From Lates calcarifer (taxonomy: Eukaryota; Chordata; Actinopteri; Centropomidae), in the NCBI RefSeq assembly GCF_001640805.2, contig NC_066856.1, positions 886,786-950,785 of the forward strand: DNA of 64,000 bases. The letters run 5' to 3'. Shown here piece after piece: positions 51,230 through 61,504 of the stretch (its first letter is position 1; each line of letters opens with the position of its first letter). Made by a program: the position numbers and the translations under genes. The notes beneath the pieces are model-generated. The model was not told the DNA's origin and made no database searches. It was given only the letters and a program-made list of their open reading frames with translations.

Positions 51230-52215
51230 ATGTGTCATTCAATAATTCTTTACAGTGGAAAGCTTGGTGTCGAACGCTGTACAACGTGTTGTAAACTTTC
51301 CTACTGCCCCCTTTGAATTGTCCATGACTGCAGAAGGGCTGTAGAATGGGTTCAAGCTGACCAGCATGCATTCTCAGGCAAGGTGGAGTTGCCTGTTGCA
51401 CTGTTGATGGAGGAAGACAAACTGGCAGAGGCTGCTCAGCTGTTTGAACAGCGCTGGGATGAGGAAGCTTATCAGCAGCGAAATCATCCACCAGGAGTAA
51501 AGTTGTTTGATGGAAGCAATGATTTGGGATTGAAGGCCATACAGTCTTGGTGCTTACCACGTAATGTGCCTCTGATATTTGGTGATTTAATAAAGAAAGA
51601 TGATAAACACTGGCATCTTCTACTTTTGCTTCTACAGATGGTGAACATTGTATTTTCACCTGTCCTGTCAGACGGCATGGCCATTTACCTCAAACATTTA
51701 ATCACTGATCCTCATCTGCTTTTCAAGCACCTGTTTCCTGCAATCATTCTCCTGCTACAGCATCACTTCATGATACACTACCGTCGTAATATTAGGAACA
51801 TTGGCCTAGTTGATGTGTGTCATGTGGTGCATGCATTTTGAAGAAACAGTTAAAAAGCTTTGAAAACACTAGTGGCATTAGATAAAAAGCATCAAAGTTG
51901 TATGGCAATGTATCAGGAGTCTTTTAGCAAGAAAAGATTAAGTCCAGGAAAGATGGTGACACTTCATGAGCTCAAAGAAGTTTCAGAGATTGCTTCCAAA
52001 CTTGGAGCTATATTGTCTCCCAGTGTGTTTCCTGCCAAGTGGATAAAAGATCATGGTAAAGAGTACTGCCGTGACTTTATCTGTACTGAGGTAGCATTTG
52101 AGATGCCTGTGTTTTGTAAGATCTTGTAAACTCTTGTTGTGGAAGATCACAGTGTATTGCTCTGTGGAAAATAGGTGGAAACAATGTGTTTTGACCACCA
52201 TTACCAAATACTTGG
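51230..52215 (+). pseudogene. decayed member of an uncharacterised multicopy fish protein family
   Basis: A nearly continuous frame runs 51383-51838 (VELPVALLMEEDKLAEAAQL..., then HPPGVKLFDGS, GLKAIQSWCLPRNVPL, KKDDKHWHLLLLLLQMVNI, SDGMAIYLKHLI, and a block ending HHFMIHYRRNIRNIG). It breaks at a stop and frame change around 51839-51862, resumes at 51863-52126 (KKHQSCMAMYQESF, LSPGKMVTLHELKE, SAKW-like PAKWIKDHG, CTEVAFEMPVFCKI), hits a stop at 52127, and a further trace (VVEDHSVLLCGK) follows. The order and wording resemble an unnamed protein found in many copies in fish genomes; 'HHF-x-I/L-HY' is its hallmark as I remember it. Such copy number suggests transposon origin, but I cannot name the superfamily. 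Biochemical role unknown. Confidence 0.5.
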
Positions 52216-52284
52216 ACTCAGGCTTGTATCTTGCACAGCATTATCAGAAAGATTCATTGTGCTCTTTTGCACACTAAGCAGGGA

Positions 52285-52420
52285 TAGGTGATCCAATTTT
52301 TTTAAAATCCCAATACTGATACCAAATACAGGATTTTTTGTATTTAGTTATTTTAGCCAACAGCAACTACTGATCTGATACTAAGTCCATTTTTAATAGA
52401 ACTGCAAAACAACACACACC
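52285..52420. repeat. probable hAT-type repeat fragment
   Basis: gcagggataggtgatccaat, a T/A tract, then 'cccaatactgataccaaatac' resembles a fish repeat with 'gataccgataccaaatac' text. A related 'attggtatcggccctgaaaa' occurs at 62005-62030. Family label from memory. Confidence 0.35.
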
Positions 52421-52885
52421 ATTCATATAGAAGCATTATATTTGTCTCCATAGAAAAAAGTAGAATAAAGAAGAACACAATATATTTGTGCTGGATGATC
52501 TACCTCCACAGCTTTATGTGAGAAGAAAAAACATTTGACCAAATCATGGCTTTCAGCTGTTATTACAGAGGTAGACAAGGAAGAAATCTCAACTTGCAAC
52601 TGGAGTTGAGTTGAATTTGCTTCAGCCTGAAGGTCACAGAGGCTGACGATTTGCTGATCTCTGCTGGGAGAGGAGCTGCACTGGCACTTTCATTATAGAC
52701 ATAGTTTTGATGCTTTGACCAACCACATGCATCAACAGTGTCAGAGTGATGAGGCATTAGTAAGTCATTAGTACACCCATGCTCATAGAACTGGAGAGAA
52801 AACTACAATTTTTACTATTTATTACTGTTATTTTAGTATTTTGCCACAGAAAACAAGGAGCCTCACAGGCAAAGAGTGCCACCAA

Positions 52886-53080
52886 GGTGAGGTGAGGTGA
52901 GGCCAAACCCTGCTTGACTTCAACAAATTGAAGGCACTAAGTTATTATGTTTACCCATAAAAAACATGGGTTATTATTTTGCAAACATCTTGGTTTGAAC
53001 CCCTCATGCTCTATGTATGGGAGCATTGTCATCGTAGAAGAGACTACTCCCATCAGAATAGTGATGTTTGACCACAAGAT
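52886..53080 (+). pseudogene. possible catalytic-loop region of the HIPK-like kinase relic
   Basis: After a GGTGA tandem (52886-52902) one frame gives LLDFNKLKAL (about 52912-52941), like kinase helix E. A second frame (52947 on) gives HLGLNPSCSM, which lines up position by position with the kinase loop H-x-D-L-K-P-x-x-x-M but has Gly for the catalytic Asp and Asn for the Lys. It is followed by IVIVEETTPIRIVMFD, which can be read as the beta strands leading to D-F-G with FG lost. This sits upstream of clearer kinase pieces, in the right order and on the same strand. Similarity is weak, and the stretch between the two frames contains a stop. Confidence 0.3.
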
Positions 53081-53589
53081 AAAGGTGATCACTCAGGACA
53101 ACTTTGTATTGATTTGTAGTGGATCCAAACCATACCAAAGAGGAGTACAAACTCCTCAGAGAGGAGTATGATTTATGTAGTCCTAAAGCTAATGATCCTT
53201 CTAATTATTTTTGGGTCTTGTTTGTTCCACTGGTGACTGCAGGGAATATGGAAGGTATCAGTAACTCAATGTTATACTTGAGTAGAGTGAATAAATGTTA
53301 TTGGTTACTTTTTCATTTGATTTTAATGAAAAGCAACTACTTTGCAGACAGAACTGTAGCTCAATTGCTGTAATTTTAGACATATTATGATACTCTTGAA
53401 ATATGATATTCTTGAACTTATGTCACACATCAGGAGTTTGCTTGGTGCCAGTTATGAAAAATTATCCAGTCACTTTACTGTGTAAAATGATAAAAAGAAC
53501 CAAACCAAACCTTTTGACAAACCCAACCGAATCAACTGAAAATCTCGGGTGATACAGGTAAGTGACTGTTAGAGAGTTAGAAAAGTCAG

Positions 53590-54305
53590 AGAGGTCCTTG
53601 GTCCTTGGTGACGTGCTCTTCCCTGGGATCACTGAATATGATGCTGTAAGTTACTTACTTTGCTTCCTTTTTTCTCTCCTCCTGTAAGATCAGCAACTGC
53701 TGCATCCATGTACTGAGAGGGTGGGGGTGGGGGGTAAGAAACATCTTGCTGCATATCTTGATGTGATGCTGTGTTTTGTCTCCAGTTGTGATGCATCGTT
53801 GATCTACTGGGTGTACCTCCAGACCATCCTCTGAGTGCTGGGTGGTACACACACAGCTATTTTGTTAAAAGATCGCCTGGGCACTGGAGACTGAAGGTAC
53901 CACAAGTCCAAAAGTCATCTCATCCTTAACTTTATCTTCTTGAACTAAAATGATAATTTCCATCATATTTCACAACCTAATCAGTTAATGTGACTTTGTC
54001 TCAGATACCTGAGGAGTTCTGGGGAAGTCAAACTCCTCCCAGAGACTACAGGGCCTACCATTTCAACATGGAAAACATAGGTGTTTGAGTAGATTGAGCT
54101 ACAGCTGCTGTGACTGATTCTCTTTTTATGAATCACAAAGTTTACTTTACCTCTGTTGGATTTAGTTACCCCTGTCGAACCTAAATATGGTGGACGTTGA
54201 TAAAAAAAAAAAAAAGGAGCGCAGATGGATGCTGATAAGAGGATCACCAAGTCAAGTCCTTGCCCATCCATTCATCACATGGGGCACCCTCCAATATGGC
54301 TTTAA
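53590..54305 (+). pseudogene. HIPK-like protein kinase C-lobe, decayed, three exon-like pieces
   Basis: Piece A (about 53590-53645) encodes LVLGDVLFPGITEYDA and ends at GCT|gtaagt; it matches the kinase motif E-L-x-L-G-x-P-L-Y-P-G-x-x-E-Y-D. Piece B (about 53786-53896) follows 'tctccag', encodes VPPDHPLSAGWYTHSYFVKR then SPGHWRLK, and stops at AAG|gtac. Piece C starts after 'tctcag' at 54005 with IPEEFWGSQTPPRDYRAY, continues to DADKRIT (54228-54248), then in a shifted frame PSQVLAHPFITWG (54247 on), and ends at a gtaagt donor (54306). WRLK joined to PEE, DADKRI and HPF is the characteristic order of HIPK kinases, which regulate transcription factors by Ser/Thr or Tyr phosphorylation and are expanded in fish. 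A stop near 54086, an A14 run at 54202-54215 and the frameshift near 54247 argue against function. Confidence 0.6.
54200..54215. repeat. poly-A run inside kinase relic
   Basis: Fourteen A's interrupt what should be coding sequence between the PEE and DADKRIT motifs. This is a likely site of slippage or a sequencing-sensitive length. Confidence 0.8.
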
Positions 54306-54421
54306 GTAAGTGTCTGTGTTGGGTGGAGATGGGAAATATTACAGATTATCAGACAATAGGCATACAGCAAGTCATTTATTATCTATAAGACTGAAGGGAT
54401 TCACATTATCTGTTGTTTATT

Positions 54422-54488
54422 TATCCATCCATCCATCCATTATCTATACTGCTTATCTGTTAAGGATCGCAGGTTGCTGGAGCCTTGT
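54422..54488 (-). mobile_element. GGATG-tailed short element, 3' fragment
   Basis: Tandem ATCC (54423-54440) followed by tatctatactgcttatctgt and taaggatcgcaggttgctgg. This is the same text as the beginning of 11806-11998, so it is the 3' end of that family in minus orientation. Only about 65 bases remain. Confidence 0.6.
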
Positions 54489-55089
54489 TTATTTATTTGT
54501 AGGCAAAAAATGTATTTAAAACATCTCTAATTCATTTTAACCTGTTAATTAAAATTAATGAAATTTCTAATGAAATCCTAACCAGGAAGAATGAACTGTT
54601 AAAAAAAAAAAAAAAGAATTTGTGGAGAATTTACTTAAAGATATCATTATATATCATATCATTTTTTGACCATCTGACATGGGAATGACAGTAATTTTTC
54701 AGTTCAGTTGTGATTAGTTGAAACTAAAATTCAACAAATATGTGGTTCTGTCATAACGTATATAATATATACATATACAGTATATACAGTAACATTTAAC
54801 AAAAAGGAGCTAATGTTATGGATATCCTGACAGGAAGTTTGTAGTGTAACCTATAACTCTACTAAATAATGTAGTAAGCTATTGGTATGCTTCTCTTTCA
54901 CCTTGGTAGCAACACTAGTGTAGGGTAGGTAATTAGGACAGTCACATAAATCTTGCTTATATATTCAAACTGTTTGTCATAGAAATTGAGAGAGTTCTAA
55001 TTTGATTACAGATTTGTTTTACAAATTTGAATACTTGCATGCTACAGTTTTTTGGCCATGAATATAACAGAGTGATTCTTCTTTGGCAG

Positions 55090-55255
55090 CAGTGAAACTC
55101 TGCAGGCAAGCACCAGCCACACTACTGAACCAGGAACCAGTGAGACAATGGAACCAGGAACTATCCAAGAAGCAGACCCAGGACCCATTCAGGAAACAGA
55201 ACCTGGACTGCAGCCTGTCATCAGAAGAGGAGAGAGAGGGGGAGTATGAAACTTG
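55090..55255 (+). pseudogene. exon-like piece with EPGT repeats, possible tail of kinase relic
   Basis: Begins after 'ctttggcag' (acceptor-like) and reads SETLQASTSHTTEPGTSETM then EPGTIQEADPGPIQETEPGL, closing with a TGA at 55246-55248 just before a gtgaga donor-like site. Acidic/Thr-rich repeats of this type follow the catalytic domain in several fish HIPK-like proteins, as I recall. The link to the kinase pieces rests on strand, order and distance only. Confidence 0.35.
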
Positions 55256-55379
55256 GTGAGACTGTAATGTAATGTAATGGAGAAGTTAGGCCATCAGAGC
55301 AGATTAGGGAGTGTGTGTACATCATGACACATCAGGCATCTGATATTAACTGTGTGTGTGCATCTATGTCTGTTTTTAG

Positions 55380-55480
55380 CCCACTGGATTGGGTAGTGGA
55401 GAATTCTGATAACAGTCCAGTGGAGAAGCGCAGGAGCATCGCATCAACGTCGACGATGAGGAGTAAATCACTCTATGAAG
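55380..55480 (+). pseudogene. exon-like piece, possible last exons of kinase relic
   Basis: After 'ctgtttttag', an open frame gives PLDWVVENSDNSPVEKRRSI then ASTSTMRSKSLYEG, and ends at GAAG|gttttc. Both boundaries fit splice consensus moderately well. No domain is recognised; Ser/Arg/Lys-rich. Confidence 0.3.
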
Positions 55481-55661
55481 GTTTTCTATCACAACTCCTT
55501 TCTTGATATATGTCTATGTATGCATGTGATATCACCATCAGTGTGTTAGGGCTCTGGGGGGAGCTGAGGGGAGGTGCTATCACAGGTGCATCCTCTTTTG
55601 ACACACCTGTGAGAAAGATGTCAGCTGTCAGGAGTTGTGTTGGAAAAACTTTCATAGCTCT

Positions 55662-55835
55662 GGGCAGCACGGTGGCTTGGTGGTTAGCACTGTGGCCTCA
55701 CAAGAGCCTCTGCTCTTCTCTGTGTGGAGTTTGCATGCTCTCCCCGTGTACCCGTGTTTTCTCTGGGTACTCCTGTTTCCTCCCACAATCCCAAAACATA
55801 CAGCTTAGGTTGATTGGAGACTCTAAATTGACAAC
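55662..55835 (+). mobile_element. GGATG-type short element, 5' and middle part
   Basis: gggcagcacggtggcttggt, ggttagcactgtggcctcac, then tgtgtggagtttgcatgctc, tccccgtg, ttttctctgggtactcctgt, ttcctcccacaatcccaaaa and 'ggttgattggagactctaaattg'. This is the well-known fish repeat whose other end is at 11806-11998 and 54422-54488. The 3' half is replaced from about 55840 by other sequence. Confidence 0.7.
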
Positions 55836-55929
55836 AAATCTGATATCTATATCTAATACCCCCTGTACTACTGTCCTCTACATACTACTGTCCCATCACT
55901 TACTATTCTCTACACACAACTACCTTGTT

Positions 55930-56012
55930 CCTCTCTCTTTCTCAACCCAACCGGTGGAGGCAGATGGCCGCCCACCCTGAGTATGGTTCTACTCAAGGTT
56001 TCTGCCTCAACA
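55930..56012 (+). mobile_element. third fragment of the L2-like LINE 3' region
   Basis: ctctttctcaacccaaccgg, tggaggcagatggccgccca, ccctgagtatggttctactc and aaggtttctgcctc are the reverse complement of about 45925-45990. It lies directly after a GGATG-type element, so this is a nested or adjacent insertion. Confidence 0.75.
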
Positions 56013-56064
56013 CACTGTCCACTGCACTCTACTGTCTTCAATACACCTCAAAGTACAGGGGGTA

Positions 56065-57225
56065 TTGGACTATACAAACTGGGTGAAGATAGGGAAAATA
56101 TAATTGATGTATAATTTGGACAACATAATCATAATGATTTGGACAATAAATATTTTAAACACAAAAATTAATCTGTTTAATGATTTCTTTCAATTAAACA
56201 ATCCACTGATACTTTTTTGATATAATGTTTGAGATGTATTTGTATTACTGTCTACGTGTCATGTGTAATGTCAGGATAAATGATTAAATGTAAATCGACT
56301 TCATGTCACCTGTAGAAAAATACATTAATGTTATCACAGTAGTGTTAAAGGGATAATCTGTGACCCAAACTACATCTCAAGTTAGTTTACTCTTGTGATG
56401 CTGTAACATCCAGAATTTGTCTGAAATAGGCCTCTATCTATATCATGATCAGCTGAGGAACAGAAAATGTTGAGTTTTATCTCTAGAGTTGACACTGTTT
56501 TATTTTGTGTTTTTACTGATTTTAATTATCTGTTTGTTTTGGAGAGGAGGATACCTCTGTGGATAATTTAGGTCCCAGTAAAAACATTGTGAATGATCAA
56601 GACTGATACAAGACTAACCTAAATACAAGCTGAGGAACTAGAAACAACATGAGCTAACGTAAGTGGCAGCACAGCTAACAGCCCGCAGCTGTTCCCGCAC
56701 AAACTATGAAAACTGAAGGAATATTAACATACATATGAAACGCAATGAGTTGTTTCACAATGAAAGAATGCAATAATCAGAATCAGAATAAACTACATTT
56801 TTAAAATGTGGTTCAAACAGGGTAGGTCATTCTGGCAGGCAGGTAATATCTATCAGAATAAACTGAAGAAAAAGTCAGCTACTTCTTTCACCCAGCTAAA
56901 GGACCTGGATGGCATTCACAGAGAACTGATACTGGCGCCTGTGTTTGACAACACTGAAGACGTGGAAGTTCTATGAGGAAATCATAGATGTCTGAGGGTA
57001 TTCAGGGTATTGTGAGTGCCAAATGGACTATAATGAATAACTTAGGAAAATAAGTAGTAGCGTAGTTTTACTGTTGCTGTGATTTGCTGTGAATAAAGGG
57101 CAACAGAAATTTTCATCATTTTTTTCAGTGTCTGTGTTTTTTGCTTTGTTTACTTTCCAGTGAAACGCTCAATAATTCTCTTTGATTATTTCATGAAAAG
57201 CAAAGAGCTACGTCAGTAAATGTAT
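56065..57225. other. non-coding stretch
   Basis: AT-rich, no recognisable gene or repeat. Confidence 0.45.
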
Positions 57226-57300
57226 ATTAAGATAAGCCTTTTATTGACCCCCAATCCCTTGAGCAAATTTAGGTTTTCCCACAGCAGAAGAACAGAAATT
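57226..57300 (-). mobile_element. LINE 3' end fragment
   Basis: ttaagataagccttttattg and 'acccccaatcccttgagcaaattt' then 'cacagcagaagaac' mirror the 42976-43040 tail (aagataag...ctttattt...atccc...ggaaatt...acagcagcaagaac). It is the same or a sister LINE family, truncated. Confidence 0.55.
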
Positions 57301-57360
57301 GCACCAAGTAGAACCCCGCGGCTGCCGGTCCCCCGACAGGCGTGGGGTTCTTCTTGGTGC
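57301..57360. repeat. 60-base near-perfect hairpin
   Basis: gcaccaagtagaacccc (57301-57317) pairs with ggggttcttcttggtgc (57344-57360) with one mismatch. Pairing continues inward through 57318-57328 against 57333-57343 with two mismatches and one G-T pair, leaving a four-base loop. The stem is GC-rich in an AT-rich region. It abuts a LINE 3' end and could be a structured RNA element, a foldback, or a small inverted duplication. Confidence 0.75.
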
Positions 57361-57364
57361 AGGT

Positions 57365-58735
57365 CGTATGACATGGTTCTGCAACTGCATGACCGCCAGA
57401 CACAGAACGAATGAGTGCACCCACCAGTTGCACATTTCCATCATGGATGAAGGCAGCCACCTGCACAGATAGAACTTTGTCCCTTGTCCTCAGACTGGAC
57501 AGTTGCCTGCTTTGCTTTCTGACCAAATGTGAAATGGATCTGTGTCAAGCTACTGGGAGGAGCACATTGATGAATAACACATCATTTCCTCTTTCCAGTA
57601 GGTGGCGTTATGACAGTGGCTGAATATTGGCATGTAGATGTGTTCAGGCCTTCAGGCCATGACACTAATCAAATGTGTGAAGTCCGGGGCAGATTAGACA
57701 GTGAGGGAGTTACAACAACTTCCTGTTTCATGGCAAAGCATTGAAACTGCTGCCCTTTGCTGCTCCACAAAACATTCAACCAGTTACTGGATGTTTTCCA
57801 CACCACATGCCCTGCTCCATATACTTGCCAATCATTGCAACATCCTCAATCTCACCATGACCGACAGCACGAGCTGTAATAGCACCATGCACAGAATGTG
57901 TAAAATGTTTTGTTCTCTCAGTGGCTACGTCTCACAGTCTGACCTAGTTCCTGTAGGCTCAGGGACAACTTTTCATTTGTGTCTTTAGCATGTTTCTAGA
58001 AATCTGTTTCTACTATGTTTCTCTACTCTCTCCTGGTTGCATTTTACAAAACTACTGCTGCATCAGGAACTGGAGCCTCATTATGGTGAATATCCATGAT
58101 CATAAGGAGATGCCTCCTCTTCCCATTTTGCCTCCGATACATACATACAGCAGCCATTCAGGCACAGCTGTGCTGATAATTACTGTTCCATACAACAACC
58201 GAATGAAGACATAAGAAAAGACTCCTCTTTTTTAGAAATGGCTGTGCAAAGGTGTGTTTTTTTTTATCAAATTAAACAGGATGCAGTCACTTGCATATTA
58301 ATCAGAGGTTACCTGTCCTCTCCCAGCATCCTTCACTTTACTCATGCCTGCACATTTCTCTGTGAACACTTGTTGCATTATCCAGAGAGAGTCATTAACA
58401 TAATGCAAAGGAAAACATGTGTGGAGGGCACTCGCTATCTACCTGCCTCTGGAAGATGCCTTTTCTGCTGCTGTTTGAAACAGCATACAGCATTTTTATT
58501 TACACATCTTGCATCCTCTGGGAGCTACAGTTTCCTCAGGTGAATTGGGAACTGTGAGTTACTCCTAGGTGTGGACATGAGTGTGAAACCTGTCTAGGAA
58601 GCTTTCCTTCCTTCCACCTAGTTCATGTTCAGATGGGATGACCCTGAACAGAATAAGTGTGTTAAAAAATGAATGGATGTACTGAAAATGCAGTGTAGAT
58701 GTCAAGCAGATAGATGTCAGTCTGTCTGTCACTCC
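57365..58735. other. non-coding stretch
   Basis: No gene supported. The minus-strand frame across the hairpin (57269-57526) has no domain. Confidence 0.45.
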
Positions 58736-58737
58736 AC

Positions 58738-58790
58738 TTGCCCATCTTTGGACTGTGGGAGAAAACATTCAGGAAACTCCACACAGAACA
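58738..58790 (-). mobile_element. GGATG-type short element, middle fragment
   Basis: tttggactgtgggagaaaac followed by 'attcaggaaactccacacagaa' is the complement of the 'ttctcccacagtcc...tgtgtggagttt' middle of the element seen at 55662-55835. Short and diverged. Confidence 0.5.
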
Positions 58791-58799
58791 GACTGTCAG

Positions 58800-59868
58800 T
58801 GAAACCCTGAGTGCAGTCACACATTCTTTCAAACTAAAAAGCCACAACAGGCATTTGTTGCTATTTTGCCTCCACTTCAAACGTTAGATATATGTGTATG
58901 TTATATAAACAGAAAAAAAAGTGTCTGATGAAACTTAAATGAATGGTGAAGACAGACCTTGCTGCACAGCACAAACATCAGCTCTGGACCAACTTAAACT
59001 TAAAACTTGGTATTTATTTAAACATTAAATACCAAATACCAAGCAAGAGCAAGCAACACATTTCATACATGCTTCATCAGGCTCGACTGGCCTGTCTGCC
59101 TCTGACCAGCTTCCATCTGAATTATACCTCTCTACAGACAACCTCTACCTTTTATATTAAATACAACTAAACCCTTAAAGTCTTCAAAGGAAATGTATTC
59201 TTTTTTAATAACACTTATGTGGCAAATTAGTTGCAGATTGACTTTTGTTGTTGTGCTTTCTTTGTTTCCTTCTGTTGTCAATTCAATTAACAGAAAGAAC
59301 ATAAAAAAACTAAAGTAAAGATGGCAGCAGCTGTTAAGAAGAATCTGATTTTACTTTGAATAAAATGTATAAAATGTTATGACATGTACAGCCACACACA
59401 AAGCTCATCCATTTAATTCTCACACTGGTGTGACTCTGGCCAGCATCCAGCTTGATGTAAATTGTACTGTTGTCAGTGACTGTCTATAGGAGCAGATCTT
59501 TAAGCTATGAGCATGCAAAGAACGAGGTTGGGAAGGATCCATAGTTTCCATTAAGAGTAATTTCTTGTCTGATCATTTGCTGAGTAAACATGCAATCCTT
59601 CCAAGTGGCCCATTATGAACAAAGACAATGCCAAACTGTGTAAAATCAATTCATCAAAATAGGTGAAAGTAAAGCAAGTTAGTTGCTGGCAACAAAGATG
59701 CATAGTATGACTTTTATTATTAAAAATGCTTAGTAATATTTCTAGTAATACTGTTCAATTTTGTTTTAGTGGACAACTGTAAGATAAGCTGTTTGCAATA
59801 ACAGAGGTACAAACAGGAAGCAGGTTTGTTACTGTAATTTGCAGTACATCACTTTCATCCATTTTTTT
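58800..59868. other. non-coding stretch
   Basis: Nothing recognised. Confidence 0.45.
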
Positions 59869-59870
59869 AA

Positions 59871-59945
59871 ATTCAAGATTCAAGATTCAAGAAACTTTAT
59901 TTATCCTGAGGGAAATTGCTGTGCACCAGTTGCAATACAGAGGTG
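59871..59945 (-). mobile_element. LINE 3' end with (ATTCAAG)n tail
   Basis: Three tandem copies of attcaag (59871-59891), then aaactttatttatcctgagg and 'gaaattgctgtgcaccagttgcaatac'. This is the reverse complement of a standard fish LINE end (…aatttccct…gataaataaag + tandem heptamer). Further 5' sequence of the LINE is not distinguishable. Confidence 0.6.
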
Positions 59946-59949
59946 GAAA

Positions 59950-61240
59950 ATGTTATCTAAAAAACTATGAAATGCAATACGTCACCACAATATTCACATG
60001 AACACATATATTCAGTTAGCTGACCTCAGAATGTATTAGATCCCACAAGTGCATTCATAGAGAAAAGGTCTAAAACCAAAACATAAAGTGTGAGAATAAA
60101 TACGCTCCTCAGAACAACAACTTTAAAGTAAAAAATATATTTCTGGTTAAGTTTTTGACTTTGTGTGTATACTGTTTATTTATAGCTGTCAGTCACTTTG
60201 ACTTTGTAGTAGTGTAGGAAACTAAACTACAACTGAAGTAGTTGCTGAAACATGCAGAGAAGAAAACTGGTTTAAGTACTTAAAAAATATTATATTTAAT
60301 ACTATTATGAATCAAATTTTGTTTTCAGATGAAGGAAATGTGGTGCTCTCTGTGTACTGTACATATTCTCCTATTCAGTGACATATACACACTGAGTGAA
60401 CTATGAAACCTGAAGCCTTGAGGCACAACATGCATGATCATTAAACTGGGAGTCATTAATTCAAAGTAATTGTCAAAGTAAAAGAATGTATGCAGACACT
60501 GTATGTTTTCATACAGTGTTGTAATATGAATAAAGCTGATAAAACAAGACATGAACTGGTCTATAAATTGAAAATGATTTTAAGGACAAGTGTCTGATGT
60601 TTCAACCATGACAGCTGTATTTCTTTCTTATTTCTATTTGGTAAATTGTCTCAGGAGCTCCACTAAGAATCTCCTGTGACAGCTGACTTCTGCTTGGTAC
60701 AGAACTGATGGAAAAACAACAACTGGGCTGTGTAGACCTGTTCTGCCTTCTGTTACATGTGTAGTGTACTGCAATAACATAGCTCAGTTCATTATAAGTT
60801 TTTACTACTGCTCAGAAAACCTCAGCATGTGTTCTCTTCACTGCCAAGTCTTAAAAAAGGGGGGAACCTTCCAGTTCTTCCAGAGTGTGGTGGGAAATCA
60901 GTTCCTTATCTGGTGCTTCTGTCTATGGAAGCAACAACTTCTGTGTTTTTCATTCTCCAGTTAATCAAGTGAGTCCTTTATTTTTGGAATCATTTATTTG
61001 ATTTCTTTGCCCTGTTAGGATGGAGGACATGTTGAGACTCTCATGTACTCTCATGTATTTGATATGATCACAGTTAGTTTTTAACTGGCAAATGTTATAT
61101 TTGCTATTTCTAAGAACATCAGTAACATCCAGTGTGAATAAGCACAGATAATTAGAACAGTCTGACTTGTTCAGGGATGTGCTGGTGATGGAAGCAGCTG
61201 CCTTGAAAGTAATTACAGATGTGACTGACAAAGAGCAAAA
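59950..61240. other. non-coding stretch
   Basis: AT-rich; no gene seen. Confidence 0.45.
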
Positions 61241-61244
61241 AAAT

Positions 61245-61440
61245 ATACCGTAATTTACGGACTATTGAGCGCACTTGAATATAAGATCTGATGCAGCCGC
61301 GCCTCTCTGTCTGCAGTCACTACTCTGTCTCCAGCATTGTCCCGCCCACAGCACCATCTGATTGGTTACACCCACAGCAACAGCCAATCAGCAGTGAAAA
61401 TTGTGCATGCACAGTGCTCATACACACTGAACAACTCTGC
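61245..61440. repeat. 'ccgtaatttacggactat' DNA-transposon-type repeat
   Basis: ataccgtaatttacggacta followed by ttgagcgcacttgaatataag closely resembles a vertebrate repeat whose start is 'taccgtaatttccggactataagccgcacctgaatataagcc'. The opposite end was not found, so it is a fragment. The class (hAT-like) is from memory. Confidence 0.55.
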
Positions 61441-61504
61441 TTTTTGCACCACAATCTGGTGCTGCTCAACTGGGACTACTAATTGATTTGAGACTCACAT
61501 TTCT

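Noticed and set aside
51189..51659. 156-codon minus-strand open frame
   Set aside because: Antisense shadow of the decayed protein family copy on the plus strand, whose frame has the coherent sequence.
53629..53852. Minus-strand frames of 73 and 65 codons
   Set aside because: Antisense to the kinase-like pieces; proline/histidine-rich translation from a G-rich tract.
55510..55980. 156-codon plus-strand open frame
   Set aside because: Runs through a GGATG-type repeat and a LINE fragment; not a gene.
57301..57360. microRNA precursor
   Set aside because: The stem is good, but the four-base loop is tighter than usual and the site abuts a LINE 3' end; kept only as a hairpin.
57269..57526. 85-codon minus-strand open frame across the hairpin
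   Set aside because: No domain or LINE motif recognised; openness is explained by local GC richness.
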